NCBI GenBank assembly: GCA_964429355.1
Contig: CAYSCH010000134.1
Span: 1-21,712, forward strand
Source of the DNA: JAAYAY01 sp964429355
GTDB lineage: Bacteria; Planctomycetota; Planctomycetia; Pirellulales; Thermoguttaceae
Reading direction: 5' to 3'
Length of the DNA: 21,712 nt
Notes under the pieces: model-generated
The model's database searches: none
Seen by the model: the letters and a program-made list of their open reading frames with translations, nothing else
What the model was told of the DNA's origin: nothing
Part shown: positions 12,967-20,327 of the stretch, one piece after another
Position numbering within the stretch: the first letter of the stretch is position 1
Layout: every line of letters starts with the position of its first letter
Program-made: the position numbers and the translations under genes

Positions 12967-14562
12967 ATGCAAGCAAGTGTCGGTATCGTACGACGTTGGC
13001 CAATTCGCCTGGTGATTGGCTGGGCGATCACGGCAAGCATCGCTTTCGGCCAGCCAGCCGCGGAACGCACGGTGAAGGTCACTGTCACCAGCCAGGTCCT
13101 CAAAGGCAAGAGCGGGGCGAAGTTGAACGTCCTGGCAGCCGCCTCGCTTGGCGGTATGCTTCGGCGGATGCCAATCGAGGCCACCTTCGACTCCCAGGGG
13201 CAGTGCAAGGTCGATGTGCCGGCAGGGGAATACCGATTCGAGGTGCTCCATCTCGACCAGCCGGATACGCTCATCGCGTTGAAGACAGCTTCTCGCAAGG
13301 TCAAACAGGACGCGGTGGTCGAACTGGCTGCCCTGGAGCCACAGGCGGTCGAGTTCGCCCTGCGCGATCTGCCGGGCGTCGGGCTGCGGGAACTCGCCAT
13401 CCGGTCGGACGCTGCCATCGGCGAACTCAACTGGAATGCTGGCAGCGGCGGAGGGTCCCCTCGCGTAGTCACGAGCCCGACGCGGCGTTACCGTTTACGG
13501 GCCATCGGCGAGAGCCAATCTACGCACATTGCGGTCTGGCACGAGGTGCCGGCCAACAACTGGCTGCTGCAGACGAGCGGGGCCGGTATCGGCACCTGCC
13601 GGTTTCGCATCCGCAACGATGGACCCACATATGCGAAAGTTAACGCGGGATTCGCGTTTCCCGACGGGAAAATGGAATTCCCGGTCAACTCGGAGACGGT
13701 TCTGATCACAAATCGATGCTTCATGTCGTGTCACTTCCGTATGGAAATGGCAAACGGCCGACGCCTCGTGTTCTGCCCACAACTGGGTGAGATTGGAAAG
13801 CAGCAACAGATCACGGTCGGCGGGTCGCTGACGCCGATCGCCTGGGCTACGGTCATGCCCCGTAAGCTGGTGGACAAGCCCGAGACCAAACACTTGGTTT
13901 GCGGCGCCGACCTGGTAGATCCCCAGGGTTACCTGGTCGACAAGTCGGAATCGAAGATCGACTGGAACGTTTCCGTGGAGACTCCATGGGGCCAAGTGGG
14001 ACGCGACGTCGAGCTCACGCCGGCGCAGGTCAAGCTACTCAGGGCGCCGGGCCGCCCGGTGCGGGTGGCTGTCGCCTATGAGCTGGAGAAACCGGTCTCG
14101 ACCACGCTGACGCCGGTGGGTTTCCGGGAGTACAAGGCTCTCGGCTTCGCAACGAGTGCACCGCCGCACTGGGGGCTGCAGGCAGTGAACTACCTGGCCA
14201 AGGTCCGTCGCGTTTTTCACTCGATCGAAGAATATGAGATGAAGCCGAGCAAGCACCGCATCACCGTACGCTGGCACAATACCAGCGGTACCGCCTGGGG
14301 TGGCGGTCATGGGATCACGATGCCGTTCCGCGAACTGGCCGACAGCTTCGATCATTACGAGAGCCCCTGGGCCCTGACACACGAAATACTGCATACCTTC
14401 GGTTACGGCCACGGCGAGCGCATGAAGCGCGCGACCCGTGCCGTGGAACAGAAGCTGCGGTGGTTCCGCTGGTACATGGCCGACCACCCTGAACTGGCCC
14501 CCGGCCCGGCAATCGAACCGTTCCTCGTCTTTCAACACGGATCGACCTTCGACGACCTGTAG
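12967..14562 (+). CDS. Exported putative zinc metallopeptidase (HExxHxxGxxH)
   Basis: The product is 531 aa. An N-terminal signal peptide (RRWPIRLVIGWAITASIAFG) ends near residue 28. Residues 30-110 look like a beta-sandwich, carboxypeptidase-regulatory-like domain, and the middle is beta-rich without a recognised family. Near the C-terminus HEILHTFGYGH (H472, E473, H476, G479, H482) is a perfect metzincin-type zinc site. A preceding segment, HRITVRWHNTSGTAWGGGHG, resembles the edge strand that usually leads into a zincin active-site helix. The ATG at 12967 follows GGGAGGA at ideal spacing and gives the signal peptide. Only 49 residues follow the motif before a TAG, which is short for a metzincin Met-turn region, and the frame continues 23 codons beyond it (see 14563-14634). 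Substrate unknown; the protein may act on extracellular polymers or glycoproteins, by context. Confidence 0.85.
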   Translation: MQASVGIVRRWPIRLVIGWAITASIAFGQPAAERTVKVTVTSQVLKGKSGAKLNVLAAASLGGMLRRMPIEATFDSQGQCKVDVPAGEYRFEVLHLDQPDTLIALKTASRKVKQDAVVELAALEPQAVEFALRDLPGVGLRELAIRSDAAIGELNWNAGSGGGSPRVVTSPTRRYRLRAIGESQSTHIAVWHEVPANNWLLQTSGAGIGTCRFRIRNDGPTYAKVNAGFAFPDGKMEFPVNSETVLITNRCFMSCHFRMEMANGRRLVFCPQLGEIGKQQQITVGGSLTPIAWATVMPRKLVDKPETKHLVCGADLVDPQGYLVDKSESKIDWNVSVETPWGQVGRDVELTPAQVKLLRAPGRPVRVAVAYELEKPVSTTLTPVGFREYKALGFATSAPPHWGLQAVNYLAKVRRVFHSIEEYEMKPSKHRITVRWHNTSGTAWGGGHGITMPFRELADSFDHYESPWALTHEILHTFGYGHGERMKRATRAVEQKLRWFRWYMADHPELAPGPAIEPFLVFQHGSTFDDL

Positions 14563-14634
14563 CACGAGCCCTGGCGATGGATCAACCGCATTCCGTTCGT
14601 CAATTCCGGCTGGATTCCAGCCCAATTTACCTGA
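14563..14634 (+). other. In-frame protein-like continuation after an amber stop
   Basis: After the TAG at 14560-14562 the same frame runs 23 more codons to a TGA at 14632-14634. It encodes HEPWRWINRIPFVNSGW and a short tail, with a high share of G or C at third positions, as in the gene before it. The TGA falls right beside the Shine-Dalgarno (GAGAAGGG) of the next gene, the spacing expected of a native gene end. This may be the original C-terminus, lost by a nonsense change, or reached by readthrough. Confidence 0.45.
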
Positions 14635-14647
14635 GAAGGGAAGAACC

Positions 14648-15931
14648 ATGCGAAGCATGCGAACCAAACGGCGTACATTCCTTAAGACAGCTGCAGCGTT
14701 GACCGTGCCCTCGTGGATACCGGGCACTGTGTTGGCCGCTCCGGGACGTCCAGGAGCCAATGATCGCATTTGCGTTGGTCTGATCGGATCGGGCAACCGC
14801 TCCAAGGATCTGACGAAGGAGAGCCCCGCCGACGTGAAGCTTGTGGCCGTCGCCGATTGCGATCGGCGTATGATCGCCGACTATTTGGCGGCTGCACGAC
14901 AGTTTCCCGGATCGATCGTCACCGAGACGTGTTCGCAGTATCAGGACTACCGGGAAATGCTCTCCAAGGAGAAGCTGGACGGCGTGTTCGTGGCAACTCC
15001 CACGCACGTCCGGGTGCTGGCCTGTCTGCGTGCCATGCAGGCCGGCCTCGATGTCTATGCGGAGAAGCCGCTGACGCTGACAATCGAAGAAGGGCAGTAT
15101 CTTGTCCGTGCCGAAGAGAAGTATGGAACCGTTTTCCAGACGGGCACCCAGCAGCGGTCGATCGCCATCAACAACTTCGGGAGCGACCTGGTTCGCAGCG
15201 GGGCCATCGGAAAAGTGCGGACCGTGACATGTCCGAATTTTCCGGGACCAGTTCCTCGCCCACAGTTGCCGGCGGAGGCGACGCCCGCCGAGATGGACTG
15301 GAATCTGTGGTGCGACCAGGTCGAACTGGCGCCGTACAGTTCCCAGTTGCATCCGGGTCTCGGTCGTTGGGCCCGTTACCGGCAGTACTGCGGCTGGCTG
15401 GTGACGGGCTGGGTGCATGCCTTCGACCAGATCCAGCGGGCGCTGGGAACCGACGACACGGGACCGGTGGAAATCTGGCCAGAAGAGCCGGGGCCGAACG
15501 GCCGAGTCTCCATGCGCTATGCCTGCGGGACACTCTTGAAGCTGGACATGCCAGAGGACAAAGGACCTCGCATGGGTGGGATCTTTGCCGGCGAGAAGGG
15601 CAAGATGGAGATCAACCGAAACCGGTTGGCCTCCAATCCGCCGGAACTGATCCAGGATGCTCCCCCGGCGGCCGACAAATCGGAGTACGCCAGCGTTTCC
15701 CATGAGCATATTCGCGACTGGGTCGACTGCATCCGGACGCGGAATAAGCCTGTGGCCTCGGCGGCAATCGGGCACCGCAGCACAACGATCTGCCACTTGA
15801 TCAACATCTGCCGCGAATTGGGACGCAGGCTGCATTGGGACCCGGTCAAGGAGGAATTCACCGGGGACGATGAGGCGAACGCACTGCGGAGCCGGTCGCG
15901 TCGGAAAGGTTTCGAGTTGCCTGAAGTGTAA
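14648..15931 (+). CDS. Tat-exported Gfo/Idh/MocA-family oxidoreductase
   Basis: The product is 427 aa. It begins with a twin-arginine signal, KRRTFLKTAAALTV (7-20), followed by the Rossmann NAD(P) site ICVGLIGSGNRSKDL (41-55), the acidic end of strand 2 (VAVADCD, 66-72) and the family catalytic motif AEKPLT (138-143). The C-terminal half has the expected open-faced sheet, including WVHAFDQIQRALG and a conserved-looking H in VSHEHIRDWVDCIR. Known: these enzymes oxidise or epimerise sugars and polyols with tightly bound NAD(P); Tat-exported copies are abundant in planctomycetes. The ATG at 14648 follows GAGAAGGGAAG. It lies 85 nt after the metallopeptidase gene and probably shares its transcript. 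Substrate not deducible. Confidence 0.94.
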   Translation: MRSMRTKRRTFLKTAAALTVPSWIPGTVLAAPGRPGANDRICVGLIGSGNRSKDLTKESPADVKLVAVADCDRRMIADYLAAARQFPGSIVTETCSQYQDYREMLSKEKLDGVFVATPTHVRVLACLRAMQAGLDVYAEKPLTLTIEEGQYLVRAEEKYGTVFQTGTQQRSIAINNFGSDLVRSGAIGKVRTVTCPNFPGPVPRPQLPAEATPAEMDWNLWCDQVELAPYSSQLHPGLGRWARYRQYCGWLVTGWVHAFDQIQRALGTDDTGPVEIWPEEPGPNGRVSMRYACGTLLKLDMPEDKGPRMGGIFAGEKGKMEINRNRLASNPPELIQDAPPAADKSEYASVSHEHIRDWVDCIRTRNKPVASAAIGHRSTTICHLINICRELGRRLHWDPVKEEFTGDDEANALRSRSRRKGFELPEV

Positions 15932-15991
15932 CCCCTGACGACGGTCTCAAGAACCAGGGAACACGGATTGGAGGGAACAATCGAGGCGACC

Positions 15992-18127
15992 TTACTTCAG
16001 CAACCATTCGACCGCGGAGGCTTCCTTTTCCATGGGGTCGCCGGTGAACGTGGTAAGTTCGTCGGGTTTGGAGGCTGCACGGTAGGCGGCCGCGATGATC
16101 TCGGGCTCTTCGCCTTCGCCGGCAAGCCACAGCGAGTGAGGAGCGCTGATCGCGAGCATGCCGGGCAGGTCGAGATACTTCGCTCCGCCGGGCAGGAACA
16201 TGGGATCGCGGTAGTCGAGCAGTTTGCCAAAGCGGAAGCCGCCCGTATCCACGGCAGTGCGGTCGATTGCCCCTCCGGCCATCGCTCGTGCGGCAGCGGC
16301 AATGGGACCGCAGCCGCCCCAGCCGGCGATGGCAATCGTCTTGGCACTCAGCTTCGAATCGGTCTTGGCGCTGCGGAGGAGTTTCACGATGGAGAGGACA
16401 TCGTGGGTGCGCTGGGCAAAGAGCGCATGGTTGTATCCGAATGTGTAGCCGGCGAACTGACGCGGATTCTCGACCACCCGGGTCTGCCTCACAGGCTCGC
16501 CCGCTTGAAAGAGCAGGTCGGCACCAAGGACCGCGACACCGCCTTGGATGAGCTTCCGCACGCCCGGTTTGACATTGCCGTCAGCACCACGAAGCGAGGA
16601 GATACCGTTGTCATCGAGCCAGATGACGGCCCGTCCTTTCCACTCGGTCGGCTGAAGCCAGGCGACTTTCACTTCTTCCCCGTAGGTCTTGTTGATCAAG
16701 GTTCCGGTCATTTCGACATAGTCGCCGCGGTCGTGTTTCTCACTTTCGTTCCATTCGACTTCGCCGGCAGCGGCGAAAGTGCGGCCGATGAGGACCTCAA
16801 CCGCCGCGCCAATCTGGCTGTGCAGGCCCTCCGGCGCCGCAGCCGCGGTTCGAAGCTGCTTTTCGGCATCGTCGGTGAACCATCTGAGCAATTCGCGTTC
16901 GAACGTCGGGTCGGCCGCCTTCGGCGCGGGATGCGCGTCGTCCCAGACGGTCAATTGTTCCCGGGAGAGCGGTTCAAAGTCACGTTCGATGACCGGCGAC
17001 GGGTGGCCGAGCTGGAAGTGTTTGTTGAGGAACGTATAGAAGGCAGATCGGGTCACCGCATTGTAGTTGTGGGGGAAATGTTCGCCGCGTTGGAGAAACA
17101 CCTTATCCTTGGCGCCGTAGGCCGCGTAGAGGGCCTGCAGTTCCGGGAAGCCCTTGATGAACATCTCCTTGGTCCAATCGTCGGCGGAGTTCATCCCTTG
17201 CGGTTTGGGTGCGAAAAGAGCCGCAAACTCGACATTGCCGGTGTTCACTCGCAGGAGCGAGGCGTTCTCGCACGTGCAGCCACCCTGCATGGCCGTGCTG
17301 ACCATGACGACGGGAAACGAGAGCTGGATGCGGTCGTCAATCGCCGATAGGAGCATGGTCTGTGTTCCGCCACCGCTCGCACCGGTGACCGCGACCCGCT
17401 GCGGATCCACCTCGGGCAGGCCGAGCAGAAAATCGAGCCCGCGGACCGAATTCCAGGTCTGCAGACCCAAAATGTTCTGGGCGTGAGCCTCGGCCTGGGG
17501 ACTGTACAGCCCCCAGTTCTCCGTCGTGTTCATCTCGGGGCGCTGCTTGGCGAAGGTGTGGACGACCTCGCGGGACAACTGGATCGAATCTGAGTCGCTG
17601 AGCATGTCCCATTGCCAGACGATGCAGCCCATCCGTGCGAGCTGAACACAAAGAGCCTGAAAGCTGCTGCGCCCGCCGCTCTCAAAGCGTTCGCCGCCGG
17701 CGGCGATTTCCTGGCGCACACTGTCTTCGCTCGCCAGGTGCAGACGGGCGTCCTGCCGGTGCCCATGGGCGAACAATACTCCCGGCACCTTGCCACTGAC
17801 GTTTTTGGGTCGGTAGAGGTTACCGGTGACAAAAAAACCCGGAACGCTCTCGAAATAAACCTTTTCGACCGTGTACTCGCCGCAGTCGACCTTGCCGTGA
17901 ATCACCGGGTTGAGCGGCGTCTTGGTCGGCATAGGCCACAATCCCCCAGCCACCAGTATCTGCCGCCGCACATACTCCCTGCGGGCTTGCCAATCCGTCA
18001 ACGATGAAGGCGGATTGAAAGGGAAGTAGCCATTCAGGTCCTTGAGCGGCTGCAGGCGGACATCTTCCGCACGGACGGCCAGCGCCAAAACGAACATTAC
18101 GGCGAACATGGGGAGAATTTGTCTCAT
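15992..18127 (-). CDS. Exported two-domain alpha/beta-hydrolase (acetylxylan-esterase-like)
   Basis: The product is 711 aa with an N-terminal signal peptide (MFAVMFVLALAVRA, cleaved near residue 20). Domain 1 (about 45-385) is a complete alpha/beta-hydrolase: strand VPGVLFAHGH (114-123) with the oxyanion HGH, nucleophile elbow VTGASGGGTQT (S251), and a late His in RGEHFPHNYN. Domain 2 (about 450-711) repeats the fold, but its elbow reads AGWGGCGP, with no serine, and is likely non-catalytic or uses another residue. Known: such proteins are annotated as acetylxylan esterases or S9-like hydrolases and sit in polysaccharide-use loci. The ATG at 18127 is preferred because AGGTGA lies 5 nt upstream; a GTG at 18136 is the alternative. 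It converges with the oxidoreductase gene, leaving 60 nt between stops. Confidence 0.9.
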   Translation of the reverse strand: MRQILPMFAVMFVLALAVRAEDVRLQPLKDLNGYFPFNPPSSLTDWQARREYVRRQILVAGGLWPMPTKTPLNPVIHGKVDCGEYTVEKVYFESVPGFFVTGNLYRPKNVSGKVPGVLFAHGHRQDARLHLASEDSVRQEIAAGGERFESGGRSSFQALCVQLARMGCIVWQWDMLSDSDSIQLSREVVHTFAKQRPEMNTTENWGLYSPQAEAHAQNILGLQTWNSVRGLDFLLGLPEVDPQRVAVTGASGGGTQTMLLSAIDDRIQLSFPVVMVSTAMQGGCTCENASLLRVNTGNVEFAALFAPKPQGMNSADDWTKEMFIKGFPELQALYAAYGAKDKVFLQRGEHFPHNYNAVTRSAFYTFLNKHFQLGHPSPVIERDFEPLSREQLTVWDDAHPAPKAADPTFERELLRWFTDDAEKQLRTAAAAPEGLHSQIGAAVEVLIGRTFAAAGEVEWNESEKHDRGDYVEMTGTLINKTYGEEVKVAWLQPTEWKGRAVIWLDDNGISSLRGADGNVKPGVRKLIQGGVAVLGADLLFQAGEPVRQTRVVENPRQFAGYTFGYNHALFAQRTHDVLSIVKLLRSAKTDSKLSAKTIAIAGWGGCGPIAAAARAMAGGAIDRTAVDTGGFRFGKLLDYRDPMFLPGGAKYLDLPGMLAISAPHSLWLAGEGEEPEIIAAAYRAASKPDELTTFTGDPMEKEASAVEWLLK

Positions 18128-18209
18128 CGGCGTCACCTGGGGTTCGGTAAGGATCGCTCGTCAATTGACTGTCACGATATCCTATCAGGCTCGCCCAATC
18201 CACAATCCT

Positions 18210-18221
18210 GGAGAATTCTCC
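18210..18221. promoter_or_regulatory. 12-bp perfect palindrome upstream of the hydrolase gene
   Basis: GGAGAATTCTCC lies about 83 nt before the hydrolase start, within a 272-nt gene-free stretch (18128-18399). A perfect dyad of this size at this place could be an operator for a dimeric regulator. Chance occurrence cannot be excluded. I see nothing else convincing in this spacer; it also holds the 3' side of the CoA-binding protein gene's transcript. Confidence 0.3.
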
Positions 18222-18399
18222 CGCAATTCACCAATAGGTTTGCCGGCTGCGAGTTACGGACACAACGCGAGGCGGACGACACTCCGGCGGGGATCGATGG
18301 GTATAGTCGGTCGTTCCGCGATCGGCTCGCACGGTCTGTCCGCAAATCGGCCGATTGCCGAATCCGGCAGCGGCGGTCTTCGGAGGGGCGCCCCGTCGA

Positions 18400-18801
18400 C
18401 TATTCCCGGTATCCCAGCGTTACCAGCAGGCACGGCCCGCCCGCAATCACCTCGATCCCCAGTTCCTGTGCCCGCTCGACCGCCCAAACGCTCTCCGCAC
18501 CGGGTTGCATCCACAGATGCCGGATGCCGGCCTCATGGGCCTCTTCCACGATTTCTTCCGTCACGGCCGGCGGGGTCACGATCGACACACCGTGAATCCG
18601 CTCCGGCAAGGAGGCCAAGTCCGGATAGCACGCCAGTCCCTCGACCTCCTCCGCCTTCGGATTCACCGGATAGACCGTCAGCCCATTCTGTTGGCAGACC
18701 CGCAGAACCTTGTTCCCATACTTGGACCGATCGTTCGACGCACCGACAACCGCAAACGCACGACCTTCCAGGAACGCCTTGATTCTGTTTTCAAGATCCA
18801 T
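18400..18801 (-). CDS. CoA-binding domain protein (YccU-like)
   Basis: The product is 133 aa, the full length of stand-alone CoA-binding (Rossmann-fold) proteins of the succinyl-CoA synthetase alpha type. It has FAVVGASNDRSKYGNKVLR (16-34), then VYPVNPKAEEVEGL, then SIVTPPAVTEEIVEEAHEAG and HLWMQPGAES, in the order of this family. The catalytic His of succinyl-CoA synthetase is absent, as usual for these single-domain proteins. Its start lies 3 nt after the stop of the phosphoglycerate mutase gene, so the two are an operon. Cellular role is unknown; binding of CoA or an acyl-CoA is assumed from the fold. Confidence 0.92.
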   Translation of the reverse strand: MDLENRIKAFLEGRAFAVVGASNDRSKYGNKVLRVCQQNGLTVYPVNPKAEEVEGLACYPDLASLPERIHGVSIVTPPAVTEEIVEEAHEAGIRHLWMQPGAESVWAVERAQELGIEVIAGGPCLLVTLGYRE

Positions 18802-18804
18802 ACG

Positions 18805-20010
18805 CTACGCACCATACTTGCCGAGCCGACCGGCATGCGCCAGGGCCAGCGACATCAAATAGATCGCCTCGAACTGGCCTAGTGCACCTTTAATCGCCTC
18901 CGTTTCGCCGAACTTCTGGCACGCGTCGGTGCGGCAGTTGTCGCCCACAATCATCGTGGGGACGGGGTGCCAACTGTGGCTGGCCATCGTGGCCGGTGTG
19001 CTGTGATCCCCGGTGACGATGAGCACATTCGGTTTGAGCGCCTCGACCCGCGGAATCACTGCATCGAATTCCTCGATCATCTTCACCTTCGCGTCGAAGT
19101 TGCCGTCTTCGCCGCGGCTGTCCGTGTATTTGAAGTGGACGAAGAAGAAATCGTAGTCGTTCCAGGCCTTCGCCAGAACGTCCATCTCTTCGCTAAGTGT
19201 CGCAGCCTTGCCGACGATGTCCATTCCGACCAGTCCGGCCAGCCCCTTGTACATCGGGTAAACGGCAATCGCCGCAGCCTTCAGCCCGTAGACTTCCTGG
19301 TAGCTGGGCAGGTCCGGCTTTCGGGCGAACCCTCGCATCGTCAGGCAGTTCGCCTTCGCCTCACCGGCCAGCAGCTTCTTGGCCTGCCTGTAAAACTCGA
19401 TCGCCACTTCCGCCGTCTTCTCACTGGCTTCGTCTGCCGCAACCGGATCCAGCGGGGGCACGCCCGTCTTCTGCGGATCCGTGTCGGCCACGTTCCCACC
19501 CAGGCCCTCGCCACGCAGGACGACCACGAACCGGTGCTCCTTGACCGGTTCCACGAACACTTCGATCCCTGGGATCTTGACGGCGTTGAGCTTTCTCGCC
19601 AGCGGAGCGCTCTCCTCGCTCGGAATCCGACCCGCCCGGCGGTCGCTGATGTTCCCGTTCTTATCGATCGTGCAGAAGTTGCAGCGGATGGCCACGTCGT
19701 TGGGGCCAACAGCGAAACCGATCCCTGAAGCCTCCAGCACACCACGACCGATCTGGTACTTGAGCGGGTCGTAGCCGAACAGCCCCAGGTGCCCCGGACC
19801 ACTCCCCGGCGTGATTCCCGGCTTGATCGGAATCGACAACCCCAAGGCACCCTTCTTCGCCAGTCGGTCCAGATTCGGTGTATTGGCCTTCTCGAGCTCT
19901 GTCGGACCGCCCGGTTCCTGCGGCAGTCCGCCGATTCCGTCAGACACCAACATGACAATCTTGCTGTCGCCCGACGTCTTCAGCGAGCGGATCAGGTCGT
20001 GAATATCCAT
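18805..20010 (-). CDS. apgM: 2,3-bisphosphoglycerate-independent phosphoglycerate mutase, archaeal type
   Basis: The product is 401 aa, matching the archaeal-type (ApgM) enzymes and clearly shorter than the ~510-aa GpmI form. It interconverts 3- and 2-phosphoglycerate in glycolysis. Alkaline-phosphatase-superfamily motifs are present: metal-binding D24 in MLVSDGIGGLP, GITPGSGPGHLGLFGYDP (65-82) with the probable phosphoserine S70, HFKYTDSRGEDGNFDAK in the middle, and VTGDHSTPATMASHSWHPVP near the C-terminus with the remaining metal ligands. The ATG at 20010 follows GAGGAA about 9 nt upstream; 60 open codons before it look non-coding. It leads a two-gene operon with the CoA-binding protein and is divergent from a glucose-6-phosphate isomerase gene. 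Confidence 0.95.
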   Translation of the reverse strand: MDIHDLIRSLKTSGDSKIVMLVSDGIGGLPQEPGGPTELEKANTPNLDRLAKKGALGLSIPIKPGITPGSGPGHLGLFGYDPLKYQIGRGVLEASGIGFAVGPNDVAIRCNFCTIDKNGNISDRRAGRIPSEESAPLARKLNAVKIPGIEVFVEPVKEHRFVVVLRGEGLGGNVADTDPQKTGVPPLDPVAADEASEKTAEVAIEFYRQAKKLLAGEAKANCLTMRGFARKPDLPSYQEVYGLKAAAIAVYPMYKGLAGLVGMDIVGKAATLSEEMDVLAKAWNDYDFFFVHFKYTDSRGEDGNFDAKVKMIEEFDAVIPRVEALKPNVLIVTGDHSTPATMASHSWHPVPTMIVGDNCRTDACQKFGETEAIKGALGQFEAIYLMSLALAHAGRLGKYGA

Positions 20011-20327
20011 ACTTCTGGTTCCTCGAGTCGAAGGAAGAGGCGGAACAGAGTCCCGCGGGAGCAGCGATCGGCCAACCGGCGCCGATTCGTAATCCCCCTT
20101 CCTACCGAAAAGACTGATGCAGGACAAGTGGGTGGGCACCACAACCCCCTGGCCGCCCCAGCCTGTTCGATCCTCGGTCACGCACCTCACAAGTCCTGTT
20201 CAGAGAAGCAGTTGCGAGGGTCAACTGACTACCCATCCCTCGCCCCCCTGGTAGGAAGGTAGGGCTCTGCGATATGTTGCACCTAGTGACGTGTCCGTTC
20301 AACAAGTCCCGTGGAAAGAATTCGATC
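20011..20327. other. 317-nt divergent spacer between two glycolytic genes
   Basis: It must hold the promoters of both the phosphoglycerate mutase and the glucose-6-phosphate isomerase genes, but no clear -35/-10 pair is visible. In the mutase leader there is a perfect 10-bp palindrome, TCCCGCGGGA (20051-20060), and beside it a hairpin, ATCGGC/GCCGAT with an 8-nt loop (20067-20086). These could fold in the 5' leader RNA. No gene is seen. Confidence 0.45.

Noticed and set aside
15968..17350. 460-codon plus-strand frame opposite the esterase-like gene
   Set aside because: It is the antisense shadow of the two-domain hydrolase, whose signal peptide and catalytic motifs are clear on the minus strand.
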